5,249 nucleotides of DNA. Origin: Oscillospiraceae bacterium. Lineage in GTDB: Bacteria > Bacillota > Clostridia > Oscillospirales > Oscillospiraceae. Position numbers and translations under genes: made by a program. This document shows positions 1-5,057 of this stretch, piece by piece; positions within the stretch are counted from its first letter, which is position 1, and each line of letters opens with the position of its first letter. The stretch spans positions 1,137-6,385 of the forward strand of contig JAIEIQ010000043.1 of the NCBI GenBank assembly GCA_029065305.1, read 5' to 3'. The notes beneath the pieces are model-generated. The model was not told the DNA's origin and did no database searches. It was given only the letters and a program-made list of their open reading frames with translations.

Positions 1-411
1 AAACGCCGCCAGGGCGATAGCCAGCCCCACCACGCACACCGCCGTCCCCAGCAGCCATATGGGGGAGCCCGCCAGGAGCTCCAGCGTCACGGTGCCCACC
101 GCGCAGTAGCCCGTGTCAATGAGGGCGCAGAAGCCGATGCCGCTGAGCCAGCGGGCGTTTTTGTGGCAGAAGGAGTTGTCCCGCCCGATCTCCGTGCAGA
201 TTTTCCAAAACAGCACCAGCGCGATGACAATGGGGACTGCGCTGGCGCTGGCGGCGATGATCCCCGGCGTTACCAGCCACGCAAATTCCGGCATCTGCGC
301 GCCGATCTCCCGTATCCGAATGGGGAAGATCTCGATATACCACACCGCCACCAGCGCCGCCAGAAACAGAATGGTTCCCTTCAGCGTCCGCACCAGCCCT
401 ACTCGTTTCAT
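1..411 (-). CDS. DUF2975 family membrane protein (C-terminus cut by window edge)
   Basis: This reading frame starts at an ATG at 411 and stays open to base 1, giving 137 residues without a stop; the C-terminus lies outside the window. It shows hydrophobic segments at about residues 12-29, 46-69, 91-113 and 117-137, so a four-helix membrane protein is likely. Between helices 2 and 3 lies EIGRDNSFCHKNARWLSGIG (74-93), which fits the DUF2975 signature of a Gly-x-x-(Pro/Ser)-Phe followed by Asn and a Leu-x-x-Ile-Gly (family pattern from memory). DUF2975 proteins, such as B. subtilis YoaS, have no established biochemical role. They are often followed by a small XRE-type helix-turn-helix regulator, which would lie beyond base 1 here. 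A strong ribosome binding site (419-428) and its own near-consensus promoter fix the start. The family call is fairly sure; the function is unknown. Confidence 0.8.
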   Translation of the reverse strand, partial: MKRVGLVRTLKGTILFLAALVAVWYIEIFPIRIREIGAQMPEFAWLVTPGIIAASASAVPIVIALVLFWKICTEIGRDNSFCHKNARWLSGIGFCALIDTGYCAVGTVTLELLAGSPIWLLGTAVCVVGLAIALAAF

Positions 412-441
412 GTTCCCGTCCTCCTTCCAGATTCTGTCCCT

Positions 442-470
442 ATCATAGCAGGCGTATTTCTGTTTGTCAA
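442..470 (-). promoter_or_regulatory. Sigma-A-type promoter for the DUF2975 gene
   Basis: On the minus strand a perfect TTGACA (-35, bases 470-465) is followed after 17 bases by TATGAT (-10, bases 447-442, five of six matches to consensus). The start codon lies about 30 bases beyond the -10 box, leaving room for a short leader with the GGAAGGAGGA ribosome binding site at 428-419. Box quality and exact spacing make this a confident prediction from sequence alone. No start site has been mapped. Confidence 0.82.
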
Positions 471-504
471 TATATTTTTATCGTTTTTCAATAAATTTAT
501 ACTC
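471..504. promoter_or_regulatory. AT-rich spacer between divergent -35 boxes, with 10-bp palindrome
   Basis: The 34 bases between the two divergent -35 boxes are almost entirely A and T, in strong contrast to the GC-rich genes on both sides. They could act as an UP element for either promoter. They contain a perfect 10-base palindrome, ATAAATTTAT (491-500), directly upstream of the rightward -35 box, a reasonable position for an operator. In AT-rich DNA such a palindrome can easily arise by chance, so an operator role is only a suggestion. Confidence 0.4.
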
Positions 505-533
505 TTTACCAAAAAGCCGCCCTGTGGTATAAT
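505..533 (+). promoter_or_regulatory. Sigma-A-type promoter for mtnN-luxS
   Basis: A perfect TATAAT -10 box (528-533) is preceded after exactly 17 bases by TTTACC (505-510), which matches four of six -35 positions. Transcription should begin near base 540, giving an untranslated leader of only about 20 bases that is mostly ribosome binding site (AGGAGG at 550-555, seven bases before the ATG). Such a short leader leaves no space for a SAM or SAH riboswitch, so any control would act at the promoter. Confidence 0.8.
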
Positions 534-562
534 GGAGCCACCGAAAAACAGGAGGACTGACC

Positions 563-1246
563 ATGAAGATTGGACTTGCCTACGCCCTCAAGGGGGAGAT
601 CAGGAGTATTCTGAACACAACGGACGCCAAGCTGCTGGAGACGGTGGCCGGCATGGCCGTCTATGAGATCGAGCCGGGCCTGCTGGCCTATCTGGGCGGC
701 GTGGGGAAGGTGAACGCCGCCATGAGCACCCAGCTCTTCATCGACCGCTGCCGGCCGGACTGGATCATCAACGCCGGATGTGCCGGGAGCTTCCGGGACC
801 TGCCCATCGGAACGGTGGTGCTGGCGGAGGACTTCGTTCAGCACGACGTGGACACCACCGCCATGGGGGACCCCATCGGCCTGGTCTCCACAGTGGACCG
901 GGTGGACTTTCCCACCGCCGATCCCCAGCGGCTGAGCGGTATTCTGACGGCCCAGGGCGTGGCCCACCAGGTGGGCCGCGTCGCCACCGGCGAGGTGTTC
1001 ATGACCAAGGGGGACCGGGCGGACTGGGTGGCGAAAACCTTCTCCCCCGTGCTCTGTGAGATGGAGGGCGGGGCCATCGCCCAGGTGTGCCTGCGCAATG
1101 GGGTGAGGTTTACCGCCCTGAAATCCGTCTCCGACCGGCTGTGCCAGGAAAACAACGCGGAGGAGTACTTCAACTACGGCGAGGCCATGGCGAAGCTCAA
1201 CAGCGTCGTGCTGCCCTTCGCCCGGGCCCTGCGGGACGGAGAATAA
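563..1246 (+). CDS. mtnN: 5'-methylthioadenosine/S-adenosylhomocysteine nucleosidase
   Basis: This 227-residue cytosolic enzyme of the MtnN/Pfs family hydrolyses the glycosidic bond of SAH, 5'-methylthioadenosine and usually 5'-deoxyadenosine, releasing adenine. The length is normal (E. coli 232). Visible landmarks are Glu12 in the N-terminal strand (equivalent to the catalytic Glu12 of E. coli), the GVGKV turn at 46-50, the NAGCAG strand-loop at 70-75, Phe146 in TGEVFM, the CEMEGGAIA segment with Glu166-Met167-Glu168 (ribose and base binding), and Asp191 in SVSD, the expected general acid. The ATG has AGGAGG seven bases upstream and a strong promoter before it. luxS follows 19 bases after the stop and uses the S-ribosylhomocysteine made here, so SAH is the likely main substrate. 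By alignment from memory, several residues of the alkylthio pocket differ from E. coli (Leu9, Thr98, Met101, Asp103), so the substrate range may differ. Confidence 0.93.
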   Translation: MKIGLAYALKGEIRSILNTTDAKLLETVAGMAVYEIEPGLLAYLGGVGKVNAAMSTQLFIDRCRPDWIINAGCAGSFRDLPIGTVVLAEDFVQHDVDTTAMGDPIGLVSTVDRVDFPTADPQRLSGILTAQGVAHQVGRVATGEVFMTKGDRADWVAKTFSPVLCEMEGGAIAQVCLRNGVRFTALKSVSDRLCQENNAEEYFNYGEAMAKLNSVVLPFARALRDGE

Positions 1247-1265
1247 CGAAAAAGGAGAATCGACG

Positions 1266-1724
1266 ATGGAACGCATTGCGAGTTTTCAGGTGGACCACAA
1301 CAAGCTGGAGCCGGGACTGTACCTCTCCCGCCGGGACGGGGAGGTGACGACCCTTGACCTCCGCTTCAAGAAGCCCAACACCGGCGATCTGCTCTCCAAC
1401 GGGGAGCTGCACTCTGTGGAGCACGTCATCGCCACCCTTCTGCGCAGCGGCAGGGCCAAGGACGCCGTTATCTACTTCGGCCCCATGGGCTGCCAGACCG
1501 GGTTTTACCTCCTCTTCGACAGCCGGCAGCTCACCGACGAGCAGGCAGTGGAGCTGGTGAAGGAGACCTTCGCCGCCGCCGCGGCCTTCGACGGACCCAT
1601 GCCCGGGAAGAGCGCCGCAGAGTGCGGAAACTACGTCAATCTGGACGTGGAGCTGGCCCGGACCCAGTGCGGGTTCTACAGCGGGCTGATTCGGGACTGG
1701 ACGGCGGAGAAGCTGGCCTATTAG
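1266..1724 (+). CDS. luxS: S-ribosylhomocysteine lyase (AI-2 synthase)
   Basis: LuxS, 152 residues, cleaves S-ribosylhomocysteine to L-homocysteine and 4,5-dihydroxy-2,3-pentanedione, the precursor of the AI-2 signal. It is a cytosolic metal-dependent homodimer. The metal site is complete: His49 and His53 in the HxxEH motif (HSVEH, 49-53) and Cys120 in AECGNY. The catalytic pair is also present: Glu52 and Cys76 in PMGCQTGFY (73-81). The N-terminal SFQVDHNKL (6-14) and the DLRF strand (31-34) match the substrate-binding parts of the family. The usual HTLEH is HSVEH here, a mild variation. The ATG has AAAGGAGA (1251-1258) seven bases upstream, and the gene lies 19 bases after mtnN with no terminator between, so co-transcription is very likely. 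No lsr uptake genes are visible, so whether it serves signalling or only methyl-cycle recycling cannot be decided here. Confidence 0.95.
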   Translation: MERIASFQVDHNKLEPGLYLSRRDGEVTTLDLRFKKPNTGDLLSNGELHSVEHVIATLLRSGRAKDAVIYFGPMGCQTGFYLLFDSRQLTDEQAVELVKETFAAAAAFDGPMPGKSAAECGNYVNLDVELARTQCGFYSGLIRDWTAEKLAY

Positions 1725-1740
1725 AAAATCGCGGCGGGCG

Positions 1741-1750
1741 GGAATATTCC
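1741..1750. promoter_or_regulatory. Perfect 10-bp palindrome in luxS-SSB gap
   Basis: GGAATATTCC is its own reverse complement and lies 16 bases after the luxS stop codon. It could be a small operator, but only weak promoter-like hexamers are near it (TTAGAA at 1721-1726 and AATATT at 1743-1748, with 16 bases between). I do not recognise it as a known regulator site. Confidence 0.3.
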
Positions 1751-1776
1751 GGCATCATCTCACATAAGCTGGACCG

Positions 1777-1801
1777 TCGGCGCGGGGACAGCCCCCGCCG
1801 A
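1777..1801 (+). other. GC-rich RNA hairpin upstream of the SSB gene
   Basis: TCGGCG (1777-1782) and GGGG (1784-1787) pair with CCCC (1792-1795) and CGCCGA (1796-1801). This gives a 10-bp stem with one bulged C at 1783 and a four-base loop, ACAG. No T-tract follows, so it is not an intrinsic terminator. It ends nine bases before the SSB ribosome binding site. It might be an RNA stability or processing element, or affect SSB translation; the role is inferred, while the pairing is direct from the sequence. Confidence 0.5.
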
Positions 1802-1810
1802 ACTACCAAT

Positions 1811-1816
1811 GAGGTG
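1811..1816 (+). promoter_or_regulatory. Ribosome binding site that sets the SSB start
   Basis: GAGGTG lies nine bases before the ATG at 1826. It decides between this ATG and a longer open frame that begins inside luxS at 1622: no comparable site precedes the upstream start, and the extra 68 residues are not SSB-like. Confidence 0.65.
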
Positions 1817-1825
1817 AACGTACAT

Positions 1826-2437
1826 ATGGAAGAAACCTGCAACCTGGTCCAGCTGCGGGGGACCGCCGCCGGAGAGCCCGTCCTGTCCCACGAGAACCAC
1901 GACCAGCGGTTCTGCCGCTTCCCCTTCTCCGTCCGCCGCCTGTCCGGACAGGCGGACATCCTCTACGTCATCGCCACGGAGGAGCAGCTCCGGGGCCTGC
2001 TGCCCCTGGAGGGGCGGCGGCTGACCATCAGCGGGCAGCTGCGCTCCTTCAACAACAAGAGCGGCATGGGCAGCCGGCTGGTGATCTCGGTGTTTGCCCG
2101 GACCCTGACCCCCACCGGGGAGGATGACTACAACTGCATCCGCCTGCGGGGCGTGATCTGCAAGCCGCCGGTGCTCCGGCGGACGCCCCTGGGCCGGTGC
2201 ATCTCCGACATGATGCTGGCGGTGAACCGCCGGTATGGCCGGGCGGACTACCTGCCCTGCATCGCCTGGGGCCAGGTGGCCATGGTGACGGGGCGCATGG
2301 CAGTGGGCACGCCCCTGGCCCTGGAGGGCCGGGTCCAGAGCCGGATCTACACCAAGGTCATCGAGGGTCAGGCCGAGGAGCGCACCGCCTATGAGGTCAG
2401 CGTGATGCAGCTCGTCAACGACGGGGAGGAGCCGTGA
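1826..2437 (+). CDS. Two-OB-fold single-stranded DNA-binding protein (Clostridia type)
   Basis: This 203-residue protein contains two successive OB-fold units. The first (about 5-94) runs from NLVQLRGT through the LSGQADILYVIA strand to TISGQLRSFNNKSG and the LVISVFART strand. The second (about 102-197) is a clear SSB domain: IRLRGVICKPPVLRRTPLGR, then MLAVNRRYGRADYLPCIAWG (130-149), an EGRVQSRIYTK strand (167-177) and RTAYEVSVMQL (186-196). A short linker with Thr-Pro and acidic residues joins them. It resembles an SSB-annotated family of Clostridia that is distinct from the one-domain replicative SSB, and it lacks the acidic Asp-Asp-hydrophobic-Pro-Phe tail that recruits partner proteins (it ends in GEEP). 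It presumably binds single-stranded DNA in replication or repair. It lies 101 bases after luxS on the same strand and may be co-transcribed, although a separate weak promoter cannot be excluded. Confidence 0.85.
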   Translation: MEETCNLVQLRGTAAGEPVLSHENHDQRFCRFPFSVRRLSGQADILYVIATEEQLRGLLPLEGRRLTISGQLRSFNNKSGMGSRLVISVFARTLTPTGEDDYNCIRLRGVICKPPVLRRTPLGRCISDMMLAVNRRYGRADYLPCIAWGQVAMVTGRMAVGTPLALEGRVQSRIYTKVIEGQAEERTAYEVSVMQLVNDGEEP

Positions 2438-2463
2438 GCAATGCTCACGGCTCCTCCTGTTTT
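2425..2463 (+). terminator. Intrinsic terminator overlapping the SSB stop codon
   Basis: Bases 2425-2439 and 2443-2457 form a perfect 15-bp stem around a three-base AAT loop, followed by TGTTTTA. The SSB stop codon TGA (2435-2437) lies inside the left arm, so the last codons of the gene also encode the terminator. It should end the mtnN-luxS-SSB transcript. Read from the other strand, the same hairpin begins about 15 bases past the EcsC stop but has no T-tract behind it, so it is at best a weak terminator leftward. Confidence 0.9.
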
Positions 2464-2472
2464 ACTTCTATC

Positions 2473-3507
2473 TCAACAGTATATTATATTGCTTTTATCT
2501 AACAAATAACCAATTCTACTCTTTTTTTCCCAAATAAATCTCTTTTGATAAAATATGTTGGCGAATTCAACTACTCGCTTCATTTGCGCTGTGTCAATAC
2601 ATGCACCTATAAAACCAGATACAACTGGTACACCTCTGCTAATAAATTTTAGGGTTAATTTTTTACCAATTTGTTCAAATGCCCCTTTAAAAAGGCTGTG
2701 CTCCAATCCTTTTGCACCCGCATTCTCAAGTGCCCTTTCTGCGGATTTGTGAGCCAGAGCCCTAATCTGTGTTAGCAATAACGGTATCCCACCATGTGTA
2801 GCCATATCTGTCCAAGTTTTTTTTGCCGTCTGCTTTACAACAGTAGCTTGACTCATTAACATAATTTTCCCAATGATACTTGTTGCTTCATTATTCACAT
2901 CATTTTTTGCTGGACTCAATGCATTTGTAAAAACTTCACTCGCCAATGCCAATTCTTCACTATTATTTTTTACATCATATCCATAGAACATAGCTACTAA
3001 TTGTACTGCTCTAAAGTATAAGAAAGTACTAAATACAATGTTAAAAGGCAATCCCCAAAATCCAAGTACACCAGTTGTACCGCCTTCCGCCAATGCCCCC
3101 CAAATATTCTTTCTTTTATGGGCGCTTATTGCTTTTTCTAAATCATAGCTCCGCATAAAACAAATCTCTTCTAATCTTTCGATCTTAATATCAGAGAAAT
3201 TGTTAATTTGTTTCAATACATACTCTTCACTGATGGAGACTTGAGCTATCTGCTCCTCGATCACACTGAATCCAACGCCAATGAGATCCACCGCTTTGGA
3301 ATATATCTCGCTTTCAGATATGCTCAGACCAATATAACTGCCCAATTCCTTGACATCTTTAGGCACTAAATCAACTGCCTTTTGACCTAATTTTGCTACT
3401 TTACTCGGCTCAATAAATTTTTCGTATCTTTTCGTCAAATTATCAAGTGCATCAGCTTCTTTTGTATCAACAACTGGAGTAGGCATTTTAAACTGCTCCC
3501 AATTCAT
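2473..3507 (-). CDS. EcsC-family protein, AT-rich and probably acquired
   Basis: This 344-residue protein carries an EcsC-type domain (family of B. subtilis EcsC, function unknown). The hallmarks are the Gly-rich hydrophobic segment EGGTTGVLGFWGLPFNI (141-157) running on to FRAVQLVAMFYGYD (165-178), and near the C-terminus RGVPVVSGFIGACIDT (291-306) followed by an amphipathic helix to about 322. Residues 1-135 are mostly charged and helical in character, with no signal peptide. The hydrophobic stretches are interrupted by glycines and may be membrane-associated rather than classical transmembrane helices. The ATG has a perfect AGGAGGTGA at 3512-3520. The gene follows the DUF1846 gene by 43 bases with no clear promoter or terminator between, so read-through from upstream is plausible. 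Its base composition (about one third GC in most sampled lines) is quite unlike its GC-rich neighbours. No EcsA/EcsB ABC transporter genes accompany it here. Confidence 0.8.
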   Translation of the reverse strand: MNWEQFKMPTPVVDTKEADALDNLTKRYEKFIEPSKVAKLGQKAVDLVPKDVKELGSYIGLSISESEIYSKAVDLIGVGFSVIEEQIAQVSISEEYVLKQINNFSDIKIERLEEICFMRSYDLEKAISAHKRKNIWGALAEGGTTGVLGFWGLPFNIVFSTFLYFRAVQLVAMFYGYDVKNNSEELALASEVFTNALSPAKNDVNNEATSIIGKIMLMSQATVVKQTAKKTWTDMATHGGIPLLLTQIRALAHKSAERALENAGAKGLEHSLFKGAFEQIGKKLTLKFISRGVPVVSGFIGACIDTAQMKRVVEFANIFYQKRFIWEKKSRIGYLLDKSNIIYC

Positions 3508-3511
3508 ACCC

Positions 3512-3520
3512 TCACCTCCT
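3512..3520 (-). promoter_or_regulatory. Consensus ribosome binding site of the EcsC-family gene
   Basis: The minus strand reads AGGAGGTGA, a nine-base perfect complement to the 16S rRNA 3' end, with AGGAGG seven bases before the ATG at 3507. It fixes the start and suggests efficient translation of whatever transcript reaches the gene. Confidence 0.8.
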
Positions 3521-3550
3521 ACTTAGTTAATCCAGTTGCCTATATTCAGA

Positions 3551-5035
3551 TCATCGGTAGTACAGCCTCCGCCGCTCGTACTTCGCCTCACAGCTGATGT
3601 GCATTCCCAGCCGGTGGTACAGGTTCTCGTCCACGGCGCTGAGGACCACGGTGAAGTGGGCGGCGCAGTTTTTCAGCTTGGGGAGCTGCCGCTGGGCCAG
3701 GGCGGCGATGGGGTTGGTCAGGGCGCTGACGCACAGGGCGATGAGCACCTCGTCGCTGTGGAGCCGGGGGTTTTTGTTCCCAAGGCTCTCGGTTTTCAGC
3801 CGGCAGATGGGCTCCAGCACCTGGGTGGAGATGAGGTCCAGATCCTGGTCGATGCCCCCCAGTGCCTTCAGCGCGTTGAGCAGCAGGGACGCCGACGCAC
3901 CCAGCAGATCGCTGGTCTTTCCCGTCACCACCCGTCCGTCGGGGAGGACCATGGCTCCGGCGGGCTTGCCGGTAGCCTCCTCCCGGACCAGTGCGGCGGA
4001 CACGGCGGGAAAGATGGCCGGGGTGATGTCCGCCTGCTTCATCAGCAGCTCCAGCTTATAGACCACCTCGTCGTCCACAGTGCCCCGCAGCCGCCCGGTG
4101 CAGGCGGTATAGTAGCGCCGGAGGATCTCCATGTGGGACGCCTCCCGGCAGACCTCGTCGTCAATGATGCAGTTTCCCACCATGTTGACCCCCATGTCCG
4201 TGGGGGACTTGTAGGGGCACTCCCCCAGGATGGACTCAAAGATGGTCCGCAGCACCGGGAAGATCTCCACATCCCGGTTGTAGTTGGTGGCGGCGGCGCC
4301 GTAGGCGTCCATGTGGAAGGGGTCGATCATGTTCACGTCGTTGAGGTCCGCCGTCGCCGCCTCATAGGCCAGATTCACAGGGTGCTTGAGGGGCAGGTTC
4401 CAGATGGGGAAGGTCTCGAACTTGGCGTAGCCCGCCTCCCGCCCCCGGCGGTGCTCATGGTAGAGCTGGCTCAGGCACACGGCCATCTTCCCGCTGCCGG
4501 GCCCCGGGGCGGTGACCACCACCAGGGGCCGGCTGGTCTCCACGTACTCGTTGCGGCCATAGCCCTCCTCGCTGACGATAACCCCGATGTTGTGGGGGTA
4601 TCCAGCGATGGGGTAGTGGCGGTAGGCCCGGACCCCCAGGGCCGACAGGCGCTTGAGAAACACGTCCGCCGCCGGCTGGCCGCTGTACTGGGTGACCACC
4701 ACGCTGCCCACGTACAGGTCCATGCCCTGGAAGGCGTCGATGAGCCGGAGCACGTCCTCCTCGTAGGGAATGCCCAGATCCCCCCGGACCTTGTTCTTCT
4801 CAATGTCCCCGGCGCAGATGGCGATGACGATCTCCACGTCCTCCCGCAGCTGCTGGAGCATCCGCACCTTGCTGTCCGGCTCGAAGCCCGGCAGAACCCG
4901 GGAGGCGTGGTAGTCGTCGAAGAGCTTCCCGCCGAACTCCAAGTACAGCTTCCCGCCGAACTGCCCGATCCGCTCCCGGATGTGGGCGGACTGCGTCTCG
5001 ATATACTTCTGATTGTCGTATCCAATCTTCCCCAT
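3551..5035 (-). CDS. DUF1846 (UPF0371) family protein
   Basis: This 494-residue protein has the usual length of the DUF1846/UPF0371 family and its typical N-terminus, MGKIGYDNQKYIETQS, followed by GGKLYLEFGGKLFDDYHASRVLPGF (28-51 region). The family is conserved in many Firmicutes and Actinobacteria, and its biochemical role is unknown to me. Residues 171-184 (LVVVTAPGPGSGKM) look like a strand plus P-loop, but the Walker A pattern is imperfect: Pro177 replaces the first Gly and Met184 the usual Ser/Thr. Other conserved-looking stretches are HYPIAGYPHNIGVIVS (140-155), PIWNLPLKHPVNLAYEAATADL (210-231), IDPFHMDAYG (237-246) and TDMGVNMVGNCIIDD (279-293). The frame is open upstream to an ATG at 5098, but that would overlap the glycosylase gene; the ATG at 5035 with AGGGAG nine bases before it matches family N-termini. 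The protein appears soluble. Confidence 0.92.
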   Translation of the reverse strand: MGKIGYDNQKYIETQSAHIRERIGQFGGKLYLEFGGKLFDDYHASRVLPGFEPDSKVRMLQQLREDVEIVIAICAGDIEKNKVRGDLGIPYEEDVLRLIDAFQGMDLYVGSVVVTQYSGQPAADVFLKRLSALGVRAYRHYPIAGYPHNIGVIVSEEGYGRNEYVETSRPLVVVTAPGPGSGKMAVCLSQLYHEHRRGREAGYAKFETFPIWNLPLKHPVNLAYEAATADLNDVNMIDPFHMDAYGAAATNYNRDVEIFPVLRTIFESILGECPYKSPTDMGVNMVGNCIIDDEVCREASHMEILRRYYTACTGRLRGTVDDEVVYKLELLMKQADITPAIFPAVSAALVREEATGKPAGAMVLPDGRVVTGKTSDLLGASASLLLNALKALGGIDQDLDLISTQVLEPICRLKTESLGNKNPRLHSDEVLIALCVSALTNPIAALAQRQLPKLKNCAAHFTVVLSAVDENLYHRLGMHISCEAKYERRRLYYR

Positions 5036-5044
5036 TGGTGTTCT

Positions 5045-5050
5045 CTCCCT
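5045..5050 (-). promoter_or_regulatory. Ribosome binding site that sets the DUF1846 start
   Basis: AGGGAG on the minus strand, within the purine-rich run AAAAGGGAGAG, lies nine bases before the ATG at 5035. It fits the 22-base gap after the glycosylase stop codon and supports the family-consistent start over the ATG at 5098, which would add 21 residues translated from within the glycosylase gene. Confidence 0.7.
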
Positions 5051-5057
5051 TTTCCCG

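Noticed and set aside
534..562. A SAM or SAH riboswitch before mtnN
   Set aside because: The predicted leader is only about 20 bases long and is taken up by the ribosome binding site; no riboswitch-like pairing fits.
113..666. Two plus-strand open frames across the DUF2975 gene and the divergent promoter region
   Set aside because: They are antisense to a recognisable membrane protein with its own promoter and ribosome binding site, they cross the AT-rich promoter spacer, and neither resembles a known protein.
506..1276. A 256-residue open frame on the minus strand opposite mtnN
   Set aside because: It is a shadow frame with His/Gly/Val-rich, domain-free sequence. It also runs across the mtnN promoter region and the start of luxS.
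1622..1825. A longer start for the SSB gene, adding 68 residues
   Set aside because: The extension would overlap the last 100 bases of luxS, lacks a ribosome binding site and is Arg/Gly-rich without OB-fold character. The ATG at 1826 has GAGGTG upstream.
2457..3550. Target-site duplication or inverted repeats flanking the AT-rich EcsC gene
   Set aside because: I compared both edges by eye and found only short similarities (such as TACTTCTA against TACTTAGT), which are within chance.
3508..3600. A dedicated promoter for the EcsC-family gene
   Set aside because: The minus strand has AT-rich hexamers (such as TTAACT and AATATA), but none has an acceptable -35 partner at 16-18 bases.
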